From contig CM031610.1 in the NCBI GenBank assembly GCA_018398815.1, forward strand, positions 36,045,914 to 36,109,913: 64,000 bases of DNA, written 5' to 3'. A model generated the notes under the pieces. It was not told the origin of the DNA and ran no database searches. It was given only the letters and a program-made list of their open reading frames with translations. Shown one piece after another: positions 11,660 through 21,130 of this stretch. The translations under genes were made by a program, and so were the position numbers. This DNA is from Conus ventricosus (taxonomy: Eukaryota > Mollusca > Gastropoda > Neogastropoda > Conidae). Numbering within the stretch: position 1 is the stretch's first letter; the number at the start of each line of letters is the position of its first letter.

Positions 11660-14600
11660 TCTTATGCCCCACTTGTACACACATGAAAGAAAGAAAAAGG
11701 GAACACGCACACACACATGCGCGCGCACACACACACATGCACATGCACATACATCCCTTTCACTCTCACTGTTCAAAGCAATATTTTCTATGAAAACAGT
11801 CATTCACTTGCCTGTGGGTCTCTATAACCTGGAGAGCAATTTTGCTAGGGCCTATGAGTGCAGCTCACCACTCCAACTCGTCTCTGCAGCAGACCTCTGA
11901 CACGTGTCTGTCGGTCAGTCAGCCACGCCCCCTTCGACCTCAATTCATGGCAAGCCAGCTGGGCTTGCAGTTCATTCATTATCTCGTGGCTGCTACTCAC
12001 CCCCTATAAGTCCTCTCTCACTGTGTGATAGGCACAAAACGTTGGCCCAGAGCCAGCAACACTAAGCTTGTTTTAGGGCCTCTTGTGTGTGTACGTGATG
12101 CACTGAGCACTGCTCAGCTAGTTGGCACGCCTCCAACAGTCAGCCACTGTGATAATTCTGTCAAGCCCCCCCTTTCACGTAGCCAAATGTTTGCTGCTCA
12201 CAATCTGGGTGTTCTTTATCTTATTCAGTATCAACTGACCGTCTTTTCAATATTTCCAGCACCTGATCTGTGGTAAATGTACAGTGAGGCTGAGTACGTG
12301 AAGTGCTTGGTTGTGACGTCATAGTGAATGGAAAAACAATCGGAATAAATTGATAAAGAACACTTAACTGAACAGCGCTCTGATGAAGCAAAATGGCTGT
12401 GAGCACAGGTCAGGGAATCACCCAACTATAACATTTCTTTCTGGCTTTCTGTCTCATCAGATTAGAGAGTGAGAATATCGGGAGTTAGGTAACCCTAGCT
12501 GTCACTTTTTGGTGACGTTGGCCGTGACACACATTGTCGCCAAACGGCGACGTCGGCGGTGTAAGGGTTAACACAAACACACACAAACAGTTCACACACT
12601 CTTCGGAATCCAAAATTCCCTGGCGTACAGGTGTGTTCTCCTTTACAGATGATGGCCCTGGGGAACCAGGTAGGACGTATCTTCGTGTGGGATCTGGATG
12701 TGGAGGATCCAGCCCAGACCAGGTCAGTCTGAGTGCTGTGTGTCTGTCATCATTATAGATGGCATGCCTTTGTGCATTAAGTAGTATGGACGGTGTTTAG
12801 TGTGTGAGGGAGGACTGTGAAGTCTTGTCAGATGTAAGCATAGCGTAGGCACAGAGAGGACATGCGTATCAAGCTGAGTTTTATCCAGGCCTTTCGTCCA
12901 GTGCTGCGGCGAAGGGCACATTGATCCCATTAAAATAACCTCCCCTTTTCATGCTGTGATGTCCCACTACCTTCATCAGCGAATTTTTTTTTTTTTTTTT
13001 TTTGGGGGGGGGGGGTTGTTTTGTTTTTGTCTTTGTTTTTTGTGTGCTTGTTTGTTTGTTTTCTTGTTTGTTTCTTTTTTTCCCTTCTCCTCAATTTTGC
13101 GAACTTTTTTTTTTTTTTTTTTTTTTTTGCTGTCCCAACCTCTGCGCTACCTCAGAGGCAGTGCACCCACGCCGCTCATTCCGACACCCCGTCCACACCC
13201 ACAGCCCGGTCAGCCCTGCCGCAGCCCCGGCACCAGCAATCCACAGGGAGCAGTCAATGTCAAGTCGTCATGAGGCAACCCACTGGAGGAGACACTGCAC
13301 TGCTGCCGAGTCACTTTGGTGGTGTTCAGTGGCGCCTGTTCTGATCTAACATACGCAGGACACCACCTACTAAGCCCCCTACTAACGACAATAATTGCTT
13401 AGTCGCGGAGCCGGCGTGAGTGAGCTCTCCCGGAGGACGCCACCACGTCCGTCCAACGACAGCCCCCATGGACTCGCCGATACCGGTGACCCCGACGGAA
13501 GCAAACCAAGGCCACAGACGTGGAGAGGACATCGAAACTGAGGTCACCATGAGAGCAGGGCATGAAGGGCCACAGAATTTGAGACATTTTTTTTTTAATG
13601 CTGATCAATGGGAATGAGGATGATTAAGATGATGCTACGGATTTCCATTTCGGTCTGAGACTACATGACAGGGCTGTACTCTACGCTTCCTTTCATAATA
13701 TATCCTGGCGTCAACCAGGCCTGAGAGATACAGGCACCTGCAGTGTTGGTCAGGAAATTTGAGCAACACTCTCAGAAACACATCCATTAAGTGGATGAAA
13801 CTCGACTGTGTGGTCCCCCAACTGAGTCCGCAGCAAACTCAACTCTGGGTAGGAGCCGGTCGGGGCAGAAAAAACCCACATGACTCTGATGGGATTCGAA
13901 CCCACGACCTCCCAGCCGCGAGTCCGCGACGCTAACCACTTCGCCACGGCGGCTGGTCGTCATCAGCGAATATTGACCTCTTGAGGGGGATAGAAGTTTC
14001 CTCAGAGGGTTTACACTGAGAATTATGGAAAACTGTGGAGGTGACAGATCCTAGACAACGGCTGCAGACAGGTGTTCTGTGGCTCAGGTGTTTTCTATAA
14101 TGCTGCAGGCTCACAAGTCACATTGATGCCGAGGGGTGGTGTTGATTCTTGCTTTTTCTTTCTTCGTTCCTCGGCTAGAACTGCAAGGCTCATCAGTGAG
14201 GTTTTTGCAGAATGAGCCGTTAAAATCCCACCAGTAAGGTACCCAAGTTCTGTCACTGGGTATGATATCGTAACGTGATGGCAGTCTGCACGCATTTTAG
14301 TTTAGTGTTGTCCAACCCATTGTCAGATGATAGCATAAACTTTCCTGAACGGTGAAACAGGACTTAATGTGTGTGCATGATTGTTTTTTTTTGTTTTTTT
14401 TGCATGTGTTCGCACATGGGACCACAGTTTTAAGTCTCGGCTGACAGATTGGTAGGGGATTAGAATCTGCACAGACGCCAACTCCAAAGAGAAAATCACT
14501 GCCAGCCTGGCTGCCTTGATTTGGAATTGAAACCAGACCTTGAATCAAGAGTCTGACATCTTACTTGCTGGGCCAACAAGCCCCCCCGCCCCCGGGTTGT

Positions 14601-15591
14601 TGATATAACATTGGGAGTTGATCTGCCTTGTTTGCCTCCATGCTCAGATGTTGGCAACTGGAGGTTAGTGAAGCATAGCAGCAACGATCAAGGATTGAAA
14701 GAAAAATGATTCATGATAAATTTGGCATGCTGTGACTAGCATGATCCAGCCTGTGCTTCCATGTAGTTCTGAAGAATTTTATTGACCGTTTTTTTCATAA
14801 ACATACGCTGAGTATGTCACAGTACCGAAAATATATATTATAAAGATGTTGTGGGGTTGGGTTTACAGTTAACTCGATGGTAATGTTCTAAAACAGATTT
14901 GTGTGACATAATGGTGCACTGTTTTTGGCTATATTTTAAATTGTAAAGGCTTCAGACAGAATGACTAAAGTGTACTAATTATAGCCGATTTGGAAGTGTC
15001 TGTTTTCTTTGAATATTTTGTTTAAAAATTTTTTTTAATTTTGCATTTGTAAAGACTATGACACTAATTATGATTTTAAAAAAAAAAGAGAAAAATAAAG
15101 GGAGAAAGTTATTTGTGCTTGCGTGGAAATGTTTGTACTCTCTGTCACCAAATGGATTGTCAAGTATGAGTCGTTTTTTTCAGTTGATTGATAGTTCCCT
15201 TGGTCAAGTAAACATGCTCAGCGCTGGATCTTTCACCTGTCGCAAATTAGAATGCCTCTCGTAATCAGTACTGCCTTCGCCATGCCATCTTGTTTGGTGG
15301 AACTACAGACTTTGACATGCTTTAAAACAACACTATGAGAGGAAAAAAAGCTGCACTGTCTTTGGTCTGCTGGAAACTATTGCGTATAAGTAAAGAGGTC
15401 AAACAAATACCCTGTAGCTTTTAAACTTCGGAGCATTGCGTGTTCTTGATTATGTGCTGTTTTCATTTTGTTCAATATGTTTATATTATCATTTATGTCC
15501 ATGTTTTATCCACCCCCTTCATTAGGGGCAGTGGCCTGTAATGAATAAATCATCTGTATCTGTATCTCTCTCTGTCTGTCTGTCTGTCTCT

Positions 15592-15650
<59 letters not shown>

Positions 15651-15664
15651 CCTCTTCCCCCTCC

Positions 15665-15715
<51 letters not shown>

Positions 15716-15717
15716 TA

Positions 15718-15781
<64 letters not shown>

Positions 15782-17349
15782 TGTATGTATACACCATAAT
15801 GTGTAATACAGCTTTCTTCAACTATATCAGTTTCAGATCTCAGTTCAGCTCTTGGAATTATGTTAAGTCTTGCACCTTTTTAATGTCCCAGTCAAGTCTG
15901 TAAGACAAAGAAAGGCATGTTTGAGCTGCGCTCATTTGCTCATGAGGTCTCAAAAGAAGAAAAAAAAAAGTATGTCATACAAAGATTACATAATTAACTG
16001 TATAAAAATTGCAGGTATTTAATACTATTTTGCTGTTGAAGGAGATTCAGGTGGCTTCATTTTTTTAAATAAAGTCAGTATAGGGGAGCATAAATGATTT
16101 TAGAAATGTGTATTGGTATGATTTCAGAGATGAATTTTGCTGTCTAATTATTGCAGACTCCAGCTTCAAATGGCTTTGTGCCCTTACCTCCACAAAGGCG
16201 TTGGCCTTGGAGCCCGCTGAGGGCCTGTGCTGGGCTCCAGACCCCTCGCTTATCTTCTTGCTGTTCAAAATGTGACAGATCTGTAAATACACCGACCGTG
16301 TTGGTCTGGAAATTTTAGCAACAGTGTCAGTGACACATCCATTTAGTGGGTGAAACTTGACTGTGTAGTCCCAGTTGAGCCTGTAGTAAATTTGACTTTT
16401 AGTAGGAATCAGTTTGGGGCCTAAAAATCCCACTTATCCTGGCTGTGATGGGAAACACATCCATGACCTTGTCTGCATTCTGTGATGATAACCATCGCAC
16501 CATGATGGAAGGTAAATGGTAATGTGTGAGCAGTTAATTCAAAATGGAAGGTAAATGGTAATGTGTTAGCAGTTAATTCAAATTGAAACGCCTTTAGTGG
16601 TGATGAAAAAAAAAACTGCTTGGAGCAAAATGTTTCAAAATTACATCTCTTCTCAAGGAAGATAATCTATTAGGGAAGTACAGGTATGCACAGTTGATCT
16701 GAGCAAGTTCACACTGAGTAGAAGTGTTCAAAAACATGACTTGTGTCTGAGGGTGAGATCGATGAGTTCTCAGACATGTCAGTTTTCTCTTTTTTTTTTC
16801 TTTTTGTCAATAAATACTTACTTTTTTTTTGGAAAAAAAATCGCTCTCCCCTTCCAGCCTGACAAATTTATGCTCACATATTTGGAAATAATTGCAGTTT
16901 CAGTTTGATTAACTTGAAGCATGCAGAAATGGTTCTTTTGATATTATGCTGTGTAATTGAAGACTGATGATCAACATGGTAAGAAAAAATAGAAATGAAG
17001 GTGATAATTTCTACTCCCACATCTATGCATGCACGCTCAGAAAAGCATCTACATGCGCGTGATCACCCTTACTGCCTCCTATAGGTGCTTGAACCGGTGC
17101 TTGCTGAAGACAGGAAGTGTCAAATAAACATGCGCTTATACTGTTAACAAGACTGAAGTGTGACACAGGTCATTTGAAGGGGATTTCTCTGAAGATGAAG
17201 AATCACTGTTGTTCCTCAGGTTCACCAAGCTGACTCACCAGAAGTGCACCACTGCCATTCGTCAGACAGCTTTCTCCAAGGACGGCAGCATTCTCCTGGC
17301 GGTCAGCGACGATGCCAGCATTTGGAGATGGGACCGCGTCAAGGCCTGA
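6448..17349 (+). CDS. eed: Polycomb protein EED, C-terminal 202 aa in five exons
   Basis: EED is the WD40 subunit of Polycomb repressive complex 2. It binds trimethylated H3K27 and stimulates the EZH methyltransferase in the nucleus. Exons 6448-6581, 9044-9149, 10332-10496, 12649-12722 and 17220-17349 total 609 nt and join in frame (134+106 = 80 codons; 55 codons; then 74+130 across a split AG|G arginine codon), ending at TGA 17347-17349. Diagnostic blocks are [64 protein letters not shown] and [10 protein letters not shown]. These correspond to WD repeats 4-7. In human EED, Trp364 and Tyr365 of the 'IWYMRF' block form part of the aromatic cage for the methyl-lysine, and the W-Y pair is kept here. 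Human EED is 441 aa, so about 240 N-terminal residues must lie upstream of the window. No frameshift or stop is seen. Introns range from about 0.8 to 4.5 kb. Confidence 0.95.
6777..7660 (-). mobile_element. Possible piggyBac-like remnant inside the EED intron
   Basis: The minus strand just inside 7435 reads an N-terminus-like segment ([20 protein letters not shown], then an acidic run in another frame). It resembles the 'F...VLE.IL..' start of other piggyBac-like proteins, including the one at 12.3 kb. The right edge has 'ggctggtaaagg' followed by TTAA (7657-7660). A weak partner ('gctttacctgggct', near 6778) is the only left-end candidate. The catalytic region is absent. Element status and limits are uncertain. 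Confidence 0.3.
8038..8455 (-). mobile_element. Decayed copy of the long tRNA-headed SINE
   Basis: It aligns in order with the 13.1-13.75 kb copy: 'tggtgttcagcggtgcctgttctgat', then '...gtgagtgagc', then 'atcaaaactgacttcgccac', 'agagcaggacgttaagggc', a T run, then 'tttggtctgaggcttcatga' and 'cagtatgacac...ggcaatgttggtcagg'. The tRNA-like head and the A tail are missing. Many substitutions show that it is old. Confidence 0.7.
9044..9149 (+). CDS. eed: EED exon, end of WD4 to WD5
   Basis: The exon encodes [16 protein letters not shown] and [19 protein letters not shown]. Acceptor 'ttcattcag|GCC', donor 'TCAAAG|gtaagc'. It ends in phase 0. Confidence 0.95.
9150..10331. other. EED intron, no feature recognised
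   Basis: Unremarkable AT-rich sequence with short T runs (about 9425-9455, 9722-9730). It ends in the acceptor 'cacccacacag'. I recognise no transposon. Confidence 0.5.
10332..10496 (+). CDS. eed: EED exon, WD5 and aromatic-cage block
   Basis: 55 codons in phase 0, from [15 protein letters not shown], through a short variable linker ([13 protein letters not shown]), to [20 protein letters not shown] and QK. The Trp-Tyr pair matches the cage residues 364/365 of human EED. Donor 'CAGAAG|gtaaga'. Confidence 0.95.
10895..12571 (-). mobile_element. Non-autonomous piggyBac-like element in EED intron
   Basis: TTAA at 10895-10898 and at 12568-12571 flank related inverted ends: 'cctttcaccaccagac' on the left, and 'cccttacaccgccgac' read inward from the right. 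Near the right end the minus strand reads an N-terminal peptide ([27 protein letters not shown]) like the start of piggyBac-type proteins. It is followed by a stop and no catalytic core. The interior holds the 11.4-11.75 kb CA arrays. A strong 'gtcgcc-aaac-ggcgac' hairpin lies 24 bp inside the right end (12535-12551). Confidence 0.5.
11430..11750. repeat. Compound (CA)n microsatellites with duplicated spacer
   Basis: Three CA arrays are separated by near-identical spacers containing 'cacacatgaaagaaagaaaa' (about 11585-11605 and 11680-11700), so the CA-plus-spacer block was itself duplicated. Confidence 0.9.
12649..12722 (+). CDS. eed: EED exon, WD6
   Basis: The exon encodes [16 protein letters not shown] and DVEDPAQT, plus two bases of an Arg codon. 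Acceptor 'ctttacag|ATG', donor 'ACCAG|gtcagt'. Confidence 0.95.
12985..13959 (-). mobile_element. Long tRNA-headed SINE, copy A, with target duplication
   Basis: This is a near full-length retroposon in the minus orientation. The tRNA-like head is at the right: A box complement 'ccacttcgcca' at 13936-13946, B box complement 'ggattcgaacc' at 13892-13902. A body of about 830 bp runs to 'gctgtccc' at 13129. The tail (poly-T on this strand) is extended by a G run and a T-rich stretch (12985-13128). 'tcatcagcgaat' at 12973-12984 and 13960-13971 is a perfect 12-bp target-site duplication. There is no ORF of consequence. The body contains one copy of the unit amplified in the 21-24.5 kb satellite (about 13529-13570). 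Confidence 0.85.
14390..14590 (-). mobile_element. Different tRNA-like SINE, decayed
   Basis: The minus strand begins 'gttggcccagcaagtaagat' (A-box-like) and continues with 'ggtttcaattcc' (B-box-like) about 35 bp on. The rest reaches a T/G run at 14384-14401, a possible tail. It is unlike the long SINE above. No target duplication was identified. Confidence 0.4.
14700..15555. other. EED intron, no feature recognised
   Basis: AT-rich sequence with short homopolymers and no coding or repeat signal that I can identify. It ends at a (TC)n/(CA)n microsatellite. Confidence 0.4.
15556..15780. repeat. Compound (TC)n-(CA)n microsatellite
   Basis: About 95 bp of TCTG/TC repeats are followed by about 110 bp of CA with a 'ctgtacacacata' interruption. 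Confidence 0.95.
16240..16507 (-). mobile_element. Decayed copy of the long tRNA-headed SINE (head half)
   Basis: It matches copy A in order: 'tgttggtctggaaattttagcaac', 'acatccatttagtgggtgaaac', 'ttgactgtgtagtccca', '...cctgtagtaaattt', 'gtaggaatcagtttggggc', 'catccatgacctt' and a degenerate '...accatcgcaccatgatgg' head. The B box is destroyed. Confidence 0.65.
16505..16582. repeat. 39-bp direct duplication
   Basis: Two adjacent copies of 'atggaaggtaaatggtaatg' ... 'cagttaattcaaa' with one substitution (tgtgag/tgttag). The first copy begins at the edge of the SINE remnant. Confidence 0.85.
16781..16970 (+). repeat. Intronic copy of a pyrimidine-AATAAA module
   Basis: 'ttttctcttttttttt', then 'tttgtcaataaat', then 'acttttttttttgga', and further on 'aatggttcttttgatat'. 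The same ordered blocks recur at 17931-18090 in the 3' UTR. AATAAA is at 16809-16814. Confidence 0.55.
17220..17349 (+). CDS. eed: EED terminal exon, WD7 and stop
   Basis: The exon completes the split Arg codon and encodes [39 protein letters not shown] and VKA, then TGA. Acceptor 'ttgttcctcag|GTT'. It ends within a few residues of the human C-terminus, so the 3' end of the protein is complete. Confidence 0.96.
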
Positions 17350-18490
17350 CAGCGCAAGGCGTTCATGGAGGTGGTGACAAGTGGAACTGAAGATCTGCTT
17401 GTGACACTGGATTAGAAGAAGCCTGGGAACGTGCCTTAAGCTGATGTTGTGCACTGGGGTGAATTCGTGCAATCATGGATCTTGGTTAGCTGGGGAAAAG
17501 AAATGGAAATGAAAAAAGAAAAAGAAAAAAAAAAAAGATGACCAGAGGAGTGAGAATCTTAATATTGAAACCTTGACACTGTTTGAATCGTATGTCTTGT
17601 TTGTTTTCAGTTACAGGAAGATGGTTAAGTTTTCTATTTTAAAAAAAAAAGAAAGAAAAAGAGCGTTTAGGGTGGTTAGGTGTTGGGAAGGGGGGTTTGG
17701 GTGGGGTGCCTCTTTCTGTAAGCAGAGAAAGTTTAATGGAACTTTTTTTTTTATACATCTGTAAAGTGTCCTCCATAATTGTGAATTTTGATCAGAAATT
17801 ATGTTTGGGTAGATTCATGGTAATTGAAAAAATCTTTGCGTATTGCATTATCTAGCAAGTCAACTGAAAATTTCAAAAACAGTTTGCTATTGAAAGATTT
17901 CGCATTGGATTTTTGTTCTCAGAAATTCATTTTTTCTCTTTTTTTTTCTTTCTTTGTCAATAAATCAGTTACTTTTTTTTTGGACAACTGAGATCCATGC
18001 CTGGTGAATTTTTTTTCGTTAGTTGTTTGATCAAATTGCAGTGATGAGAAACTGGTTCTTTTGATTTATGTGTGAAATTGTTACTGACATCACCCACGTT
18101 AAGTTGAATGAATGATTGCTGCACTGTGAAGAGTGTGGAGCCATGTTGCGTCACAGCCAGCCTTTTATCCGTTCTTGAAAACGGTGCCTGGATGGGTGTT
18201 CCAGGCACACAGCGGGCGTAAACCAAGGTTACCTGCAAGCCTGATTTGAGATTGGTCCAGGTAAGGATCACCAGAAGGTGATATTTTTGGATTTCGCAGA
18301 CAGTTTTTCCAAGACCGATGTCCCATGCGACAGCAATAGAAAATTTGGAGATATCCAGGAAGGCTGCTACCAGCTTCTATTTAAAGAAAAATTGCTAACT
18401 TGACAAAGACTTTCTTTACTTCTTTTTTGCCTGTTTGTCTTCATCTGATCTTCTTCAGCCTAAGGAAATAGTCAACACAGAGCATAATAA
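17350..18490 (+). other. eed: Probable EED 3' UTR
   Basis: Non-coding sequence after the EED stop. Candidate polyadenylation signals are AATAAA at 17959-17964, in the duplicated pyrimidine module, and near 18484. The choice cannot be made from sequence alone. Confidence 0.4.
17931..18090 (+). repeat. 3' UTR copy of the pyrimidine-AATAAA module
   Basis: 'ttttttctcttttttttt', 'tttgtcaataaat', 'acttttttttttgga', later 'actggttcttttgattt'. It is the paralogue of 16781-16970 with indels. The two copies bracket the terminal coding exon. Confidence 0.55.
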
Positions 18491-21130
18491 AAGGACCAGG
18501 TTGCACAAGTGAGACCGCACTGCTAACATCACTTCAGTATGTGTTCAGTGATGGCTTAGTGGATCTATTTAAATATCAGGAAAGTAACGAAGCCCTGTTA
18601 GTGTGCACAGTAGGTTCTCTCGAGAGCCACAGTGAATGTAGCTTCTGGTTCCAGAGGGCGTTACTTGTCCAGCAATGACAGTTAACCCAGTTATCACTAA
18701 GCCTGGACTGGTCCAGGGACAGTCACCCAGATAAAGGCGCATGCTAGTCTGGATTTGTCCAGCAAGAATGTTAGTCGGTCGTGTTCCCCATATCAAGTAA
18801 CGTTGATGCTTGGATTTTTCAGGTTGAAAGTGGCCAGTCATATGCAGTGAATTACAGAATTGAAATCAGCATGAACAATTTCTCTTCTGTAATTGCATTG
18901 AAACCAGAAAATTTGGCTTCAGTCTGATGAGTAATGCTTATCAACATAAAATGAACATATTACAGTTTGATGTGACATGAGATTGATATTGAAGAATGAA
19001 TGAGGTTTTCCATTCCAGATGTTAATTACAATAGGTGTGACAATATGTAGCAGTTGCATCAGACTTGATTACAAAATGTTAAAGCATTCAAGCTGTGTCA
19101 CATTGATAGCCATGTGCCAGATGGCTTCATTAGCCAATGCAAACTGGGAATATCAATTCATGCTTGATGTTCTAAAGCAATAATGAATTTCATATTTCAA
19201 TTGGAATTCTCAACACACCTAGATAAATTGATTTTCACTTAGTTGGATTTGAATCAATTTGCATGTGGAATATAGGTGCCTCCAACTTTCAACACCCCAG
19301 ATGTTCACTGTCATCACACCCAAGTTAAAAGAATTGCAGACTGAGTGCGGGGAACCATCTCCATGACGAGTCCAAGTTTTTTGTCCTTTTCTGAAATTGG
19401 TAGATGGACACAATAAACAAGGTTTTCCTTTCACTTGATTTATTACTGTCTGTAACTCCACGTGCAAGTTATATCCTTTATTTTTCAATAATTTTGTCAG
19501 TAAAGAATACCTCATCACAAACATTAAAAGAATCTTGCAGAAAATCATGTCTTTCAAATGCTGATACAATTGTCCATTACAAAAAAACTGGTTTTTTTTG
19601 TTTTTTTTTTGTTTTTTTTTCCGCTTAGACTTTCTACCTGCATAAACTCAACACCAGTATGAATGAACTTGCTGATGCTACACACTGACATGAACTTCAG
19701 TAGATGTAGATGTTGAGATGTAAATTGAAAGGGTTTCCACGAAAGCAGGTTTACACAAATCACCATTGTTTCTCTTTCTCTTCTCCTTACTTTTTAATTG
19801 ACAGTTATGTTTTCTTCATGATGATCAGGGGATAAAAGTACAGTATGGATGATGCCATGGACTCTTCTGCAGACTGTTATGGCAGGATGTAGCTGCAAAT
19901 ACCTTGCATATATGTTGGTATAACATTAATTTCAGCCAAGAGAATACAGGACATCCTGAAATTTCTTTCTATAATGTGCAGCGATGTAACAGCATTGTTT
20001 TCACGATAAGTAAGACCAATAAAACAAGCTTAATGACCTTTACGATAAGATGATTTACACAATGTTCATGAAGGAACCATTTCGAGAAAATGGAATCAGT
20101 GCACTAAATGCAAAAAATGATTACCACGCTACAGTAGATCCAGTTCCATGATGCTTTCAGAGTGTACGCTTGTTGAAGTGCAGAGAATTTCTTATCATTT
20201 ATGAATCTGTCCTTGACAAAACGGAAATCTATCCAAGTGATTACATAGGGCCTTTGAAAACTTCACTGAATGATCTGTTGGTACAAATCTACTGCAGGAT
20301 CAGTGTGTAAATTCGTTTAATGTGTTTCTCAGTGACTGGCTATATGGCATAAAACGTGAACAGTTTTATCAGGCGTTTTAAAGAACTAGCCTGAACTAAA
20401 ACTAACCTAGGTATATTTGCAATACATTGTTGATAGGTTGATGTACATGATTTCTGTTTGTCGAAATCCTGGTTCAGATGATCGATTTGGTCAGGTATTT
20501 ACACAAATTTTGTTGTTGGCTGTTGTTTTTTCTCTGAGTAATTATTCCCTGCCCGTCTTCTGGAAACTCCATGCATACCCATTCCTCAGCTCAGTACTTA
20601 CCAGTAGAAGAAGTGAGTAGTTTACAAGAAGTGCAGACTACGTGGTATGTCAGGAAGAATGCAGTACTGTGGTTTGCAGAAAGAAGTGCAGGGTTTACAA
20701 GAAGCAATTGTCTTCATCATGATCCACCCGTCTGCTTAGTCACTTATAGTGTTCATGATATATTTCCATGATCATCATTAGACAAGACATCAGTGGCACC
20801 ATCAAGCCCCATAATGAGACTATGAATGTTGAAACTTTAAATAGAAAATCAACAGTGCTGCCGAACAAAGAAACAAAAGTACATGACAGCTGCACACGAG
20901 CGTTTAAGTTTGTGCTTGTTTACCTGCTTTCTTTCATTAGCAGCTTTAAATTTTCATTTAAAGTTGTTCAGTTTGCAGAGTCAGTGCTTCAAAATTACAC
21001 GTTATGCAGTTGATTGTTCACCAGATGCCTCCCAGTGTTCTGCTTTGAGTGAGTGATCGAATTCTTATCAGTTGATAGAATTGCACTAAGTACAGGACAT
21101 GAGAACATGGCTGAAGTACCATAGGCTGCT
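18490..21130. other. Non-coding spacer, nothing recognised
   Basis: Low-complexity patches (T/G runs at 19590-19622) and AT-rich sequence. No ORF has family features. No full transposon was recognised. Confidence 0.4.

Noticed and set aside
13892..13946. A functional tRNA gene
   Set aside because: A and B boxes are present but they are the head of a SINE repeated at 44.5 and 53.1 kb. Acceptor and anticodon stems do not pair properly.
15522..15903. His/Thr, Cys/Val, Ser/Leu and Arg/Glu-rich ORFs
   Set aside because: They are translations of CA and TC microsatellites, and likewise at 4.6, 11.5, 38-39, 40, 47, 49.5 and 53.4 kb.
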